From NCBI GenBank assembly GCA_044228795.1, contig JBGAUE010000005.1, positions 62,001-126,000 of the forward strand: a stretch of 64,000 nt of DNA. The letters are read 5' to 3'. Of the stretch, positions 54,963 to 63,891 are shown piece after piece. The notes beneath the pieces were generated by a model, which did no database searches, had not been told where the DNA came from, and worked only from the letters and a program-made list of their open reading frames with translations. Position numbers and translations under genes: made by a program. Position 1 is the first letter of the stretch; every line of letters starts with the position of its first letter. The DNA comes from M0108 sp044228795. GTDB lineage: Bacteria > Pseudomonadota > Gammaproteobacteria > Chromatiales > Chromatiaceae.

Positions 54963-56049
54963 CCCGGGAAGTTGGTATCAATTCCCGATAAACGGCCAAA
55001 TTGCCCTCGACCATGGCTGGAATAGAAAACTCGGCGCTCATGAGGACACGCCCGCCACGGCCCAGGCGACGGGCCAGGTCCGGGTCACGCAAGAGTTGGC
55101 CCATAGCCGCGCCGAGGGCTGGTACATCTCCCGGGGGAACGAGCAGGCCGTTAATGCCATCCCGCACCGCCTCGGGGATGCCACCCACCCGGCTGGCGAT
55201 GACGGGTACTCCGGCGCTCGAGGCCTGCAGCAGGGAGACACCCAACCCTTCCATGGTCGCTGGGTGAACCAGCAGGTCCAGACAGGGCAGCAAGTCCGGC
55301 AGGTCCGAGCGGAAGCCGCAGAGCCGGACCTGGCCGGCCAGCCCCGCCGTGACGATACTCCGCTCCAGGCTCGCCGCTTCTGGCCCCTGGCCGAAAAAAA
55401 GTACCCGCAGCGCGGGGAACTCAGCTACCAGGGGCGGTAGGGCCTGGATAAGAAAGCGGTGGCCCTTGCGGGAGATGAGTTGGGCCACCACTCCGATCAC
55501 TGGGCCATCAAGGGGTACCCCAAGCCGCTCACGCAGGATTTCGCGATCACGCGGCCCACCATAGGCCTGAAAATCCACCGCGCTCCGCACCACCCGCAAC
55601 TTGTCCGGGGGCAGACCGGCCGCCAGCAGAACGTCACCTATGCCCTCGGAAATGGCGATCACCCGGTCGAAAAGGCGATATTTCAGCTTCACTCGCCAGT
55701 TCGGCTCGGGGTTGTCGACCCGGCGCGAGTGGACCACCTTCACCCCCGCCAGGCGTCCTGCGATACCGCCCATGACATCGGCGCCGCGGCGGCTGTGCAG
55801 ATGCAGGACATCAGGACCGAACTGGCGAATTTTTCGATAGATTCCCGGGATTAGGGCCAGGTCCAGGTCGCCACCCATACTCATGGACAGCACCTCCGCG
55901 AAGGGCGCGGCGTCCATGGAGATTTCACTCCCAGCGCGGCAGATGAAGCCATTGCTCACCCCCCGCTGTGCCAGGCCCTCCAGCAAATAGAGAACCTGAC
56001 GCGGGCCACCGTAGAGGTGCCTGCCACCCTCGACATGGAGAACCCTCAT
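54943..56049 (-). CDS. Glycosyltransferase family 4 protein
   Basis: This 368-residue GT4 enzyme begins MRVLHVEGGRHLYGGPRQVLYLLEGL and contains GVVAQLISRKGHRFLIQALPPL and VHPATMEGLGVSLLQASSAGVPVIASRVGGIPEAV. It lies 49 nt downstream of hemD on the same strand and overlaps the following GT gene. It belongs to the envelope polysaccharide group. The donor sugar is unknown. Confidence 0.92.
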   Translation of the reverse strand: MRVLHVEGGRHLYGGPRQVLYLLEGLAQRGVSNGFICRAGSEISMDAAPFAEVLSMSMGGDLDLALIPGIYRKIRQFGPDVLHLHSRRGADVMGGIAGRLAGVKVVHSRRVDNPEPNWRVKLKYRLFDRVIAISEGIGDVLLAAGLPPDKLRVVRSAVDFQAYGGPRDREILRERLGVPLDGPVIGVVAQLISRKGHRFLIQALPPLVAEFPALRVLFFGQGPEAASLERSIVTAGLAGQVRLCGFRSDLPDLLPCLDLLVHPATMEGLGVSLLQASSAGVPVIASRVGGIPEAVRDGINGLLVPPGDVPALGAAMGQLLRDPDLARRLGRGGRVLMSAEFSIPAMVEGNLAVYRELIPTSRVEAPHD

Positions 56050-56098
56050 AGACCTGATAGCTTCATGGGGTTCTTAAGCAAGCTCCATCCTGGTGGCG

Positions 56099-56863
56099 TT
56101 ACTTCGTTGCCAACCGGCACAGGGCCTGGACCAGGGCGGCATCATCGGCACGCTCGGCCAGAACGACCCGCACGAAGCCCAGCCGCTCGGCGTCCAGACG
56201 GGTGCGGTCGCTGATCACCGCCAGGGGGGTAGCCAGGAGACGTGCCCGGCCCTCCTCACCCAGCAACCGCAGCAGATTGCCAAGGATCTCGCCACTGGTG
56301 GCGGTAACGAATTGAACCGCCTGCTCCCAGCCCGCTAACAGGGCATGGGGTTCAACCTCGGGCAAGGTGCGAACATAGACCTCGGCATAGGCTACCTCAG
56401 CGCCACGCGCCCTCAAGGTCTCGCCCAGGAGAGGCCGACCCCCTTCCCCACGCACGATGACGGCCTTTAAGCCGCTGACATCCTGGAGTTCTGGGAGGGC
56501 GAGGAGAGATTCGCTGTCATAACGCCCCTGGGGAACCAGATCCGGGGCACGGCCAACGGCGGCCAGGGCCTCGGCCGTAGCCTTGCCCACCGCCACCAGG
56601 CGCGGACTGGCAGGCAGTACTCCACCGGCAAAGAGGTCCATGGCGTAATCCACCGCGTTGCGGCTGGTGAAGAACAGTAGGTCCGCCGGTGCGGCCAGGG
56701 TGCGCCGGGCTTCTTCCCTATCCCCGGCAGCCTCTATCTCGATGGTCGGAAAGGCAATGGCTCGGCCACCGGCGGCCGCGATCAATTGGCACAGATTCGC
56801 CGCCTGGGCCCGGGGCCGGGTTACCAGGACGCCGCGTCCGGCAAGATCGCAAGGGGTGGGCAT
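56099..56863 (-). CDS. hemD: Uroporphyrinogen-III synthase
   Basis: This 254-residue protein reads MPTPCDLAGRGVLVTRPRAQAANLC and contains LLFFTSRNAVDYAMDL and VQFVTATSGEILGNLL, the two-domain HemD fold that closes hydroxymethylbilane with ring D inversion. The ATG at 56863 is 4 nt after the hemC stop, so the genes are coupled. In many gammaproteobacteria hemX and hemY follow; here glycosyltransferase genes follow instead. Confidence 0.93.
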   Translation of the reverse strand: MPTPCDLAGRGVLVTRPRAQAANLCQLIAAAGGRAIAFPTIEIEAAGDREEARRTLAAPADLLFFTSRNAVDYAMDLFAGGVLPASPRLVAVGKATAEALAAVGRAPDLVPQGRYDSESLLALPELQDVSGLKAVIVRGEGGRPLLGETLRARGAEVAYAEVYVRTLPEVEPHALLAGWEQAVQFVTATSGEILGNLLRLLGEEGRARLLATPLAVISDRTRLDAERLGFVRVVLAERADDAALVQALCRLATK

Positions 56864-56867
56864 CGAT

Positions 56868-57794
56868 TCAGACCTGCGCCAAGGCCTGGAGTATGTCATG
56901 GGCACCCTGGGCAATTAGATCATCCGCCACCCGCAGGCCCAATTCCTCTGCCTGGGCGCGTGGCGCCGCACACTCGGCAACCAGCAGGTAGGAACCGTCT
57001 GGGGTACCGACCAACCCCCGCATCCAGAGTTCTTCGCCCCTCAAAAGGGCGTGGCCGGCAATGGGGACTTGGCAGCCACCCTGGAGGCGGCGATTCATAG
57101 CGCGCTCGGCACTAACCCGTGTAGCCGTATCCGGGTGATGCAGGGGCGCCAGCAGGTCCAGGACTCGGGCATCGTCCGATCGGCATTCGATGCCCACGGC
57201 TCCCTGACCGATGGCCGGCAGACTCTCGTCGATGCTCAGACGGGAGCGGATGCGTGCCTCGAAACCCAGGCGCATCAGGCCTGCGGCGGCCAGGAGAATG
57301 GCATCGAAATCCCCATTATCGAGCTTGGCCAGGCGGCTGTTGACATTGCCGCGCAGGGGTTGGATGTTCAGGTCGGGTCGCCGGGAGGTGAGCTGGCACT
57401 GGCGGCGCAGGCTGGATGTGCCGACGCGAGCACCCTGAGGCAGATCAGCCAACCGCTCGTAGCGGTTGGAGACAAAGGCATCCCGTGGGTCCTCGCGCTC
57501 AAGGATGACTGGCAGAATGAGGCCTTCGGGTAATTCCACCGGTACGTCCTTAGTGGAATGGACGGCAATATCTGCCGAACCATCCATCAAGCCCTGTTCT
57601 AATTCCTTGACAAAGAGGCCTTTACCACCAATCTTGGCCAGCGGGGCATCCAGGATTTTATCCCCGCGCGTACTCATGCCTAGGATTTCGACCTGGAGAC
57701 CCGGATGCGCGCTCTTCAGAGCCCCGGCCACATGCTCGGCCTGCCACAAGGCCAGGGGGGATTTACGGGTGGCGATGCGGATTATCTCGGCCAT
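56868..57794 (-). CDS. hemC: Porphobilinogen deaminase (hydroxymethylbilane synthase)
   Basis: This 308-residue protein starts MAEIIRIATRKSPLALWQAEHV and carries the dipyrromethane-cofactor cysteine Cys241 in RRLQGGCQVPIAGH, plus DKILDAPLAKIGGKGLFVKELE. It polymerises four porphobilinogens in tetrapyrrole synthesis. E. coli HemC is 313 residues. The ATG at 57794 gives the expected start. It is divergent from argH across 209 nt, a classic gammaproteobacterial order. Confidence 0.96.
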   Translation of the reverse strand: MAEIIRIATRKSPLALWQAEHVAGALKSAHPGLQVEILGMSTRGDKILDAPLAKIGGKGLFVKELEQGLMDGSADIAVHSTKDVPVELPEGLILPVILEREDPRDAFVSNRYERLADLPQGARVGTSSLRRQCQLTSRRPDLNIQPLRGNVNSRLAKLDNGDFDAILLAAAGLMRLGFEARIRSRLSIDESLPAIGQGAVGIECRSDDARVLDLLAPLHHPDTATRVSAERAMNRRLQGGCQVPIAGHALLRGEELWMRGLVGTPDGSYLLVAECAAPRAQAEELGLRVADDLIAQGAHDILQALAQV

Positions 57795-58003
57795 CTTCTC
57801 GATCCCAGCGGAAAACGCCATCCTAAGCCGCCATGGCGCGCCCTGCAAATTTTGGGGTGTTACGGTTTTTCAATCGGGTTTCTCAGGTTCATAGGCCAAA
57901 TTGCAGCCGTTCGGCTCGGCTGTTGGGATTAGAATCCGATCTTGTCACGGCCTCAGGCCTTGCAACCTACCCTAACCTTGCCATCCTGGAACCGCTCGCC
58001 GCG

Positions 58004-59422
58004 ATGAATCACCACAACGCCAACGAACCCCCTGCCAGCTTCAAGCCCTGGGCCGGGCGTTTCAACGAGCCCACGGACGCCTTTGTCGAGGCCTTCACCG
58101 CCTCTGTGGATTTCGATCGCCGGCTTTACGCCTACGACATCCAAGGCTCCATTGCCCACGCCACCATGCTGGCGCGCCAGGGTATCCTCACCGAGGCCGA
58201 GCGAGATGCCATCGTCAAGGGCCTGGAACGGGTGCGTACGCGGATTGAGGCGGGTGACTTCATCTGGTCCATACCCTTGGAAGACGTCCACATGAATGTG
58301 GAATCGGCCCTCACCGCCGATATTGGCGAGGCGGGCAAGAAGCTCCATACCGGGCGCTCGCGCAACGATCAGGTAGCGACGGACGTGCGCCTGTGGCTGC
58401 GTGCCGAAATCGATATCCTGGGTCCGGCCATTGCCCGCCTCCAGGCCGCCTTGCTGGACCTGGCTGAGCGGGAGGTGGAGACCATTATGCCGGGCTTTAC
58501 CCACCTCCAAGTGGCCCAGCCCATCAGCTTCGGCCACCACATGCTGGCCTGGTTCGAAATGCTGGAACGGGATCGCGAGCGACTGACGGACTGCCGTAGC
58601 CGCCTCAACGTCTTGCCCTTGGGTGCCGCCGCCCTGGCCGGCACCACCTATCCCATCGACCGCCACCTGACCGCCGCATTGCTCGGCTTCGCCCGGCCGG
58701 CGGAGAATTCCCTGGACGCCGTCTCAGACCGGGATTTCGCCATTGAATTCGCGGCGACCGCCAGCATCCTCATGATGCACCTGTCGCGCTTCTCCGAGGA
58801 ACTCATCCTCTGGTCCTCCGCCCAGTTCGGTTTTGTGGATCTCTCGGATTCCTTCTGCACCGGCTCCTCCATCATGCCGCAGAAGAAGAACCCGGACGTT
58901 CCCGAGCTGGTACGTGGTAAGACCGGACGCATTTTCGGCCATTTGATGGGCCTGCTGACCCTAATGAAGGGCCAGCCCTTGGCCTACAACAAGGACAACC
59001 AGGAAGACAAGGAACCCCTTTTTGATACGGTCGATAACCTCAAAGGCTGCCTGAAGGTCTTTGCCGACATGATGGCGCGCCTGACCTGCAACCGGGAGCG
59101 CATGCGTACAGCGGCGCGCCAGGGCTTTGCCACTGCTACCGACCTGGCGGACTATCTGGTGCGACGTGGGGTGCCCTTTCGCGATGCCCATGAGGTTGTC
59201 GGCAAGGCTGTAGCTCTGGGGGTGCGGGAGGGGCGGGATCTGTCCGAACTCAGCCTGGCTGAGTTGCAGTCCTTCTCACCCCTCATTGGCGCGGATGTGT
59301 TCGGTTTCCTGACCCTGGAAGGTTCCCTGGCTGCTCGGGACCACATCGGGGGCACGGCCCCGAATCAGGTGCGCGCCGCCTTGGCCCGCGCCCGCGAGCG
59401 GCTGCGGGAGGCTGGCTTTTAG
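58004..59422 (+). CDS. argH: Argininosuccinate lyase
   Basis: This 472-residue enzyme has the superfamily signature GSSIMPQKKNPDVPELVRGKTGR and HTGRSRNDQVATDVRLWLR. It splits argininosuccinate to arginine and fumarate, the last step of arginine synthesis. The ATG at 58004 fits the family length. An upstream frame would overlap hemC. It is transcribed away from hemCD. Confidence 0.97.
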   Translation: MNHHNANEPPASFKPWAGRFNEPTDAFVEAFTASVDFDRRLYAYDIQGSIAHATMLARQGILTEAERDAIVKGLERVRTRIEAGDFIWSIPLEDVHMNVESALTADIGEAGKKLHTGRSRNDQVATDVRLWLRAEIDILGPAIARLQAALLDLAEREVETIMPGFTHLQVAQPISFGHHMLAWFEMLERDRERLTDCRSRLNVLPLGAAALAGTTYPIDRHLTAALLGFARPAENSLDAVSDRDFAIEFAATASILMMHLSRFSEELILWSSAQFGFVDLSDSFCTGSSIMPQKKNPDVPELVRGKTGRIFGHLMGLLTLMKGQPLAYNKDNQEDKEPLFDTVDNLKGCLKVFADMMARLTCNRERMRTAARQGFATATDLADYLVRRGVPFRDAHEVVGKAVALGVREGRDLSELSLAELQSFSPLIGADVFGFLTLEGSLAARDHIGGTAPNQVRAALARARERLREAGF

Positions 59423-59555
59423 CGGCCCAGGCCAAGGCCCATGTCCAAGCCTAGTCCCCGCCGCGGATTGAACCCTCGCCTGTCTCTTCACGCCAGCCGG
59501 GACGGGAACCCGCCTTTCGTCACCTGCCCCGTGGGACAAACTGGGATGTACAGAC

Positions 59556-59912
59556 ATGCCTGATAGTCTCGACGATCTCAACCGCCGCTTGCTCGCCTTC
59601 GCCCGTGAGCGGGACTGGGAGCAATTTCACTCCCCCAAGAATCTGGCCATGGCCTTGGCCGGAGAGTGCGGTGAGTTACTGGAACAGTTTCAGTGGTTGA
59701 GCGAGCCCCAGAGCGCCCAACTGGACGCGGACAAAAAATCCGCCGTGGGTCAGGAACTGGCCGATATTCTGATCTACCTCATTCGCCTGGCGGAGCGCCT
59801 TGATTTGGACCTGATCGCCGCCGTCGAGGCCAAGATCACCCTTAACGAACAGCGCTATCCGGTGGACAAGGTCCGGGGCGACGCGCGCCGTGCAGATGAA
59901 TACCCGGACTAA
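59556..59912 (+). CDS. MazG-like nucleotide pyrophosphohydrolase (dCTPase type)
   Basis: This 118-residue protein contains the paired metal-binding helices of the all-alpha NTP pyrophosphohydrolases: GECGELLEQFQWL (Glu-x-x-Glu) and GQELADILIYLIRLAERL (Glu-x-x-Asp). It resembles RS21-C6/dCTP pyrophosphatase and would hydrolyse a non-canonical or excess dNTP to the monophosphate for pool cleaning. It lies between argH and the exporter genes and is likely translated from its own start. Confidence 0.88.
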   Translation: MPDSLDDLNRRLLAFARERDWEQFHSPKNLAMALAGECGELLEQFQWLSEPQSAQLDADKKSAVGQELADILIYLIRLAERLDLDLIAAVEAKITLNEQRYPVDKVRGDARRADEYPD

Positions 59913-59959
59913 GTGCCTGGGGGGCGATCTCCTGGCTCCTTTATCGAGGTAATCGCTTC

Positions 59960-61000
59960 ATGCATCGCCTTCCTGCCCTGCCGCGACAACCTGCCCTCTT
60001 GCTCCTGGCCCTGCTGGCCGCGACCTCGCTCCTGACCAGGGGAGGCAGAGCAGCGAGCCCCGATATGCCCGTGCCCATCCCGCGGACGACGATTGCAGCC
60101 CTGGGACGGGTGGAGCCCGTCTCAGAGGAGATTAGGATCGCGGCGGCCATGACCGGGCGGTTGGCGGATGTCCCCCTGGAGGAAGGTGATCCGGTCCACA
60201 AGGGCGAGGTGGTTGCGACCCTGGAAAACGCCGATCATCTGGCACGCGTCCATGCCGCCGAGGCCAATGTGGCTATCGCCCAAGCGGGACTTGACCGGGT
60301 GATTAATGGTGCCCGCCCCGCGGAGCGTGCGGAGGCAGCCGCGGCGGTGCGCGAGGCCGAGGCCCTGCTTCTGAGGGCTGAACAGGAATTTAACCGCCAG
60401 CAAGGGCTGGCGAAAAAGCGGTTGGGCAGTGGCCAGGACCTGGACAACGCCACCAGCGAGCAGAATGTCGGCCGTGCTCGCCTGGCCAGGGCACGGGAAC
60501 ATCTGGCCGTGGTGGACGCCCCCGCCCGTGATGATGAGCGCGCCAAGGCGGAGGCGGAGGTATCACTTGCCAAGGCCAGGCTGGCAGAGTCCCAGGCGGT
60601 CTATCAAAAATCCTTTGTGCGGAGCCCCATCGATGGCGTGGTGCTGCGCCGTATCCGCCGCGCGGGCGAGCAGGTCACCGAGTTGGGGGATACGCCGATC
60701 CTGGCCGTGGGTGACATCTCCCAGCTACGGGTGCGCGCCGAGGTGGACGAGGCCGATATTGGTCTGCTGCGCCTGGGCCAGGATGCCCGCATTGAGGCCG
60801 ACGCCTATGAGAACCGCCACTATCAGGGCAAGGTCGTGCGCATTGGCAATCTCATGGGGCGTAAGCGGGTGCTCTCCGAAGACCCTGGGGAGCACCAGGA
60901 CACCCGGGTTCTGGAAATCCTGATCGATCTGGAGGCGAATACCCAACTCCCGGTGGGCCTGCGGGTGGACGTTTTTATCGATATCGTCAATCCTGGGTAG
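59960..61000 (+). CDS. Membrane fusion protein of a DevBCA-type ABC exporter
   Basis: This 346-residue HlyD/DevB-type adaptor has an N-terminal signal anchor (about 9-29), a biotinyl-lipoyl-like half (VPLEEGDPVHKGEVVATLENADHL), a long alpha-hairpin (about 95-200, Ala/Glu/Arg heptads) and a second lipoyl half with SPIDGVVLRRIRRAGEQV. It bridges the inner-membrane permease to the outer membrane. It is the first gene of a three-gene exporter, 7 nt ahead of the permease. Confidence 0.9.
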   Translation: MHRLPALPRQPALLLLALLAATSLLTRGGRAASPDMPVPIPRTTIAALGRVEPVSEEIRIAAAMTGRLADVPLEEGDPVHKGEVVATLENADHLARVHAAEANVAIAQAGLDRVINGARPAERAEAAAAVREAEALLLRAEQEFNRQQGLAKKRLGSGQDLDNATSEQNVGRARLARAREHLAVVDAPARDDERAKAEAEVSLAKARLAESQAVYQKSFVRSPIDGVVLRRIRRAGEQVTELGDTPILAVGDISQLRVRAEVDEADIGLLRLGQDARIEADAYENRHYQGKVVRIGNLMGRKRVLSEDPGEHQDTRVLEILIDLEANTQLPVGLRVDVFIDIVNPG

Positions 61001-61007
61001 GGGTGGT

Positions 61008-62177
61008 ATGACACCAGGTCTACCGCGATCCTCGCCCTGGGGCAGCCGCATGGCCTGGCTGCTCGCCTGGCGTAACCTGACCCATGATCGTTCCCGTTTC
61101 GTCGTGACGCTGGTGGGCATCATCTTCGCCGTGGTCCTGATCGCCATGCAGATCGGCCTCTTTCTGGGCTTCTCTGATGCCACCACCGTCATCATTCGGC
61201 ATACCCACGCCGAATTTTGGATCGTCGCCCGCGGCGCCCAGAACTTCGAGATCTCCATGCCCATGAAGGAACGCGAGCTCTACATAGCCAGCTCAGTGCC
61301 TGGGGTCGCCGAGGCCGAGAAGCTCCTAGTGCAATTCGTCCCCTGGAAAAAACCAGGCGGCGGGGATGAGAGCATCATCCTCGTCGGGTTTGATCTCAAC
61401 TCCGGTTTGGCCGGACCCTGGAATCTGGTGGAGGGAAAGGCGGAGGACCTCCGCCAGCCCGACGCGGTCATTGTGGATCGGGTTTATATGGAGAAACTCG
61501 GCATTGACAGCATCGGAATCGAGCTTGAGATCAAGGGCCGACGCGCACGAGTGGTGGGCCTTACCCAAGGCATCCGCTCCTTCACCACCTCCCCCTGGGT
61601 ATTCGCCTCCTTTCGCACCGCGCAGGGCTTCTCGGGCCTCCCTGACGATGAATTCAACTATGTGATCGGGACCTTCGCGCCCGGGGCTGACCCGGTCGCC
61701 GTCCAGGCGGCCTTGGCCCAGGCGTTGCCCCGCAGCGATGTCTATCTAAGTGCCGATTTCGCCGCCCGCACCCGGGATTACTGGATGTTTACTACTGGCG
61801 CCGGGGCCTCGGTGCTGGTCTCCGCCCTATTAGGGCTGCTGGTCGGCTCCGTCATCGTGGCACAGGTTCTGTACGCCACCACGGTGGATCATCTGACCGA
61901 ATTCGGCACCCTCAGCGCTATGGGCGCCCCCCGCGACTTCATCTACAAGGTTATTCTGGGCCAGGCGGCCATCAGCGCCACTCTGGGACATGTCCCGGGG
62001 ATCGCCCTCGCCCTGCTCCTGGCCAAGGCCAGCGCCTTATCAGCCGCTGTGGTCCTGGTCCCCTGGGAACTGGCCATCGGCCTCTATGGGGTCACCCTGG
62101 CCATGTGCATGCTGGCATCCCTGATCTCCATCCGCAAGGCCATGGGGATCGACCCGGCTATGGTCTTCCAGCGGTGA
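61008..62177 (+). CDS. ABC exporter permease, DevC/FtsX-like
   Basis: This 389-residue membrane protein has an N-terminal transmembrane helix (about 33-57), a large periplasmic domain (about 60-260) and three C-terminal helices, the MacB/FtsX fold. It should couple ATP hydrolysis to export of a lipid or polymer through the adaptor and an outer-membrane channel. The channel gene is not in the window. It ends 4 nt before the ATPase gene start. Confidence 0.9.
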   Translation: MTPGLPRSSPWGSRMAWLLAWRNLTHDRSRFVVTLVGIIFAVVLIAMQIGLFLGFSDATTVIIRHTHAEFWIVARGAQNFEISMPMKERELYIASSVPGVAEAEKLLVQFVPWKKPGGGDESIILVGFDLNSGLAGPWNLVEGKAEDLRQPDAVIVDRVYMEKLGIDSIGIELEIKGRRARVVGLTQGIRSFTTSPWVFASFRTAQGFSGLPDDEFNYVIGTFAPGADPVAVQAALAQALPRSDVYLSADFAARTRDYWMFTTGAGASVLVSALLGLLVGSVIVAQVLYATTVDHLTEFGTLSAMGAPRDFIYKVILGQAAISATLGHVPGIALALLLAKASALSAAVVLVPWELAIGLYGVTLAMCMLASLISIRKAMGIDPAMVFQR

Positions 62178-62181
62178 CTGC

Positions 62182-62886
62182 GTGAGCCCGCACGACTCCT
62201 CCGACCGGGTTGCCTACCCCGGGACTATTCCCGCTCTGGAGACTGTGGGGTTGTCCGTCGTTTATGGCAGTGGTACGACGGCCGTGCAGGCCGTGAACAG
62301 GGTCGATCTAACCGTACAGCCGGGTGAGATGCTGGCCCTCATGGGGCCCTCCGGGAGCGGTAAGACCACCCTGCTGATGGTTCTGGGCTGCCTGCTGCAC
62401 GCCAGCGCTGGCACAGTCTGTGTCGAGGGTCGGGATATCGGCGACCTCCCCCCCAAGGAGCTGGCGCGGCTACGGCTGGCGCGGATGGGCTTTATTTTCC
62501 AAAGCTATAATCTGTTCCCGGCCCTCACCGCCCTGGAGAACGTCCAGTTGGCCCTAGAGCTGAAGGGACAAAACCTGGACGAAGGTGTGGAGCTCCTGGA
62601 ACGTGTGGGCCTGGGAGAACGCCTGCGCAACTATCCCAAGCAACTCTCAGGCGGAGAGAAACAGCGGGTCGCGATCGCCCGCGCCTTGGCTGGCAACCCG
62701 CCTATCCTTCTGGCTGACGAGCCGACCGCCGCACTCGACTCAGCCAACGGGCGCGCCGTTGTCAAACTGCTCGGCAACCTGGCTCACGACCTGGGGCGAG
62801 CGGCAGTCATCGTCACCCATGATCCGCGGGTGGGCGGGCTTTCTGACCGGGTCCTACAGTTCGAGGATGGGCGGATTGTTGGCTGA
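62182..62886 (+). CDS. ABC exporter ATP-binding protein, DevA/LolD-like
   Basis: This 234-residue ATPase has Walker A GPSGSGKTTLL, signature LSGGEKQRVAIARAL and Walker B ILLADEPTAAL, then the H-loop THDPRV. It starts with GTG 4 nt after the permease stop. It powers the adjacent DevBC-like complex. Heterocyst DevBCA in cyanobacteria exports glycolipid, and the cargo here is not known. Confidence 0.93.
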   Translation: MSPHDSSDRVAYPGTIPALETVGLSVVYGSGTTAVQAVNRVDLTVQPGEMLALMGPSGSGKTTLLMVLGCLLHASAGTVCVEGRDIGDLPPKELARLRLARMGFIFQSYNLFPALTALENVQLALELKGQNLDEGVELLERVGLGERLRNYPKQLSGGEKQRVAIARALAGNPPILLADEPTAALDSANGRAVVKLLGNLAHDLGRAAVIVTHDPRVGGLSDRVLQFEDGRIVG

Positions 62887-62943
62887 GTCCCACTCCCATG
62901 TCCCCTGGATATCCAAATATCGATGCGGAAGCTAACCTCTGAC

Positions 62944-63357
62944 ATGAACAAGTCCCCTCTGCTGCTCCTGCTGGTCATGGCCCTGCTGTCCTCAGGCTGC
63001 GCTCATATCCGCCAGGAAAAAAAGACCCAAGGCCTGACGGCCGCCACCTATGCCTATGGTAATGCCTTGCGGTGGGGCTACTACGATACGGCCTGGAACT
63101 ATCTGGATCCCGTCATCAGATCCCGGTTACCGCCGGACCAACTCCAGCTTAAGTCGATTCGTCTGACGGCCTACGAAGTCATCCAGCCGCCCGTACTCAT
63201 CGCCGAAGATCAGGAACAGGCCGAACAGTGGGTCCAGATCGATTATGTGCGTCAGGATACCCAGGTCGTGCACAGTCTCATTGATCATCAGGTCTGGCGT
63301 TACGATGTGACGAGTGAAGGCTGGCGTCTGACTTCAGATCCCCCACATTTCCCATAA
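62944..63357 (+). CDS. Small lipoprotein of unknown function
   Basis: This 137-residue precursor starts MNKSPLLLLLVMALLSSGC, with the lipobox Cys at residue 19, followed by a mature domain (AATYAYGNALRWGYYDTAWNYLD) of mixed alpha/beta pattern. It follows the exporter ATPase gene by 57 nt on the same strand and is plausibly an accessory of that exporter (inference). I recognise no family. An ATG 21 nt upstream is possible but would spoil the signal. Confidence 0.7.
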   Translation: MNKSPLLLLLVMALLSSGCAHIRQEKKTQGLTAATYAYGNALRWGYYDTAWNYLDPVIRSRLPPDQLQLKSIRLTAYEVIQPPVLIAEDQEQAEQWVQIDYVRQDTQVVHSLIDHQVWRYDVTSEGWRLTSDPPHFP

Positions 63358-63658
63358 TAAATGCCAGGCTTTGCTTCCGAACCGACCCACAAAGAATCAA
63401 CCCATCTTCAAAGAGATTAAGAATTTAAGAATGAAGATGATGATGAGGCCTGTTGGTAACCACAATTTAGCAAAAATTCACTTCTAGTATGGGTAGTTAA
63501 GGCAAGTTAAACCCTTGGGACAAGGTCGCCTGATACTGTTGAAGTCCTGTGGATAAAGCTTATGCTAACGCAACCTGGTTTTTTATCCCCAGTTGTTCAC
63601 AGGCTTAATACCAGGTTACGACTGGCTTATCCAAAGGCCGGACTATATATTTCCGGCG
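63358..63658. other. Low-G+C intergenic region with DnaA-box-like sites
   Basis: This 301-nt gap between the lipoprotein gene and the rpmG terminator has no gene and is A+T-rich. It carries a perfect DnaA box in reverse (TGTGGATAA, 63548-63556) and three one-mismatch boxes: TTATCCCCA (63583-63591), TTGTTCACA (63593-63601) and TTATCCAAA (63627-63635). Confidence 0.5.
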
Positions 63659-63683
63659 AAAAAAAACCCGCCTTCAGCGGGTT
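63659..63683 (-). terminator. Rho-independent terminator of rpmB-rpmG
   Basis: On the minus strand AACCCGC pairs with GCGGGTT (63665-63671 with 63677-63683) over a 5-nt loop and is followed by an eight-T run. It lies 25 nt after the rpmG stop. Confidence 0.88.
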
Positions 63684-63708
63684 CTCGGATCAAGGGGACG
63701 AGAGTCGG

Positions 63709-63876
63709 CTACTTGATCTTGCCTTCCTTGTAGAGGACGTGCTGACGCACGACCGGGTCGAACTTCTTGATTTCCATCTTGCTGGGCATGTTGCGCTTGT
63801 TCTTGGTGGTCGTGTAAAAATGACCGGTACCGGCGCTGGAAATCAGGCGGATCTTATCTCGTGCTGCCTTAGCCAT
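63709..63876 (-). CDS. rpmG: 50S ribosomal protein L33
   Basis: This 55-residue protein reads MAKAARDKIRLISSAGTGHF and ends VVRQHVLYKEGKIK, matching bacterial L33 of the cysteine-free type (no zinc Cys pairs). It sits 15 nt after rpmB on the same strand, the usual order in gammaproteobacteria, and is followed by an intrinsic terminator. Confidence 0.96.
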   Translation of the reverse strand: MAKAARDKIRLISSAGTGHFYTTTKNKRNMPSKMEIKKFDPVVRQHVLYKEGKIK

Positions 63877-63891
63877 GGATGTTTACCTCGC

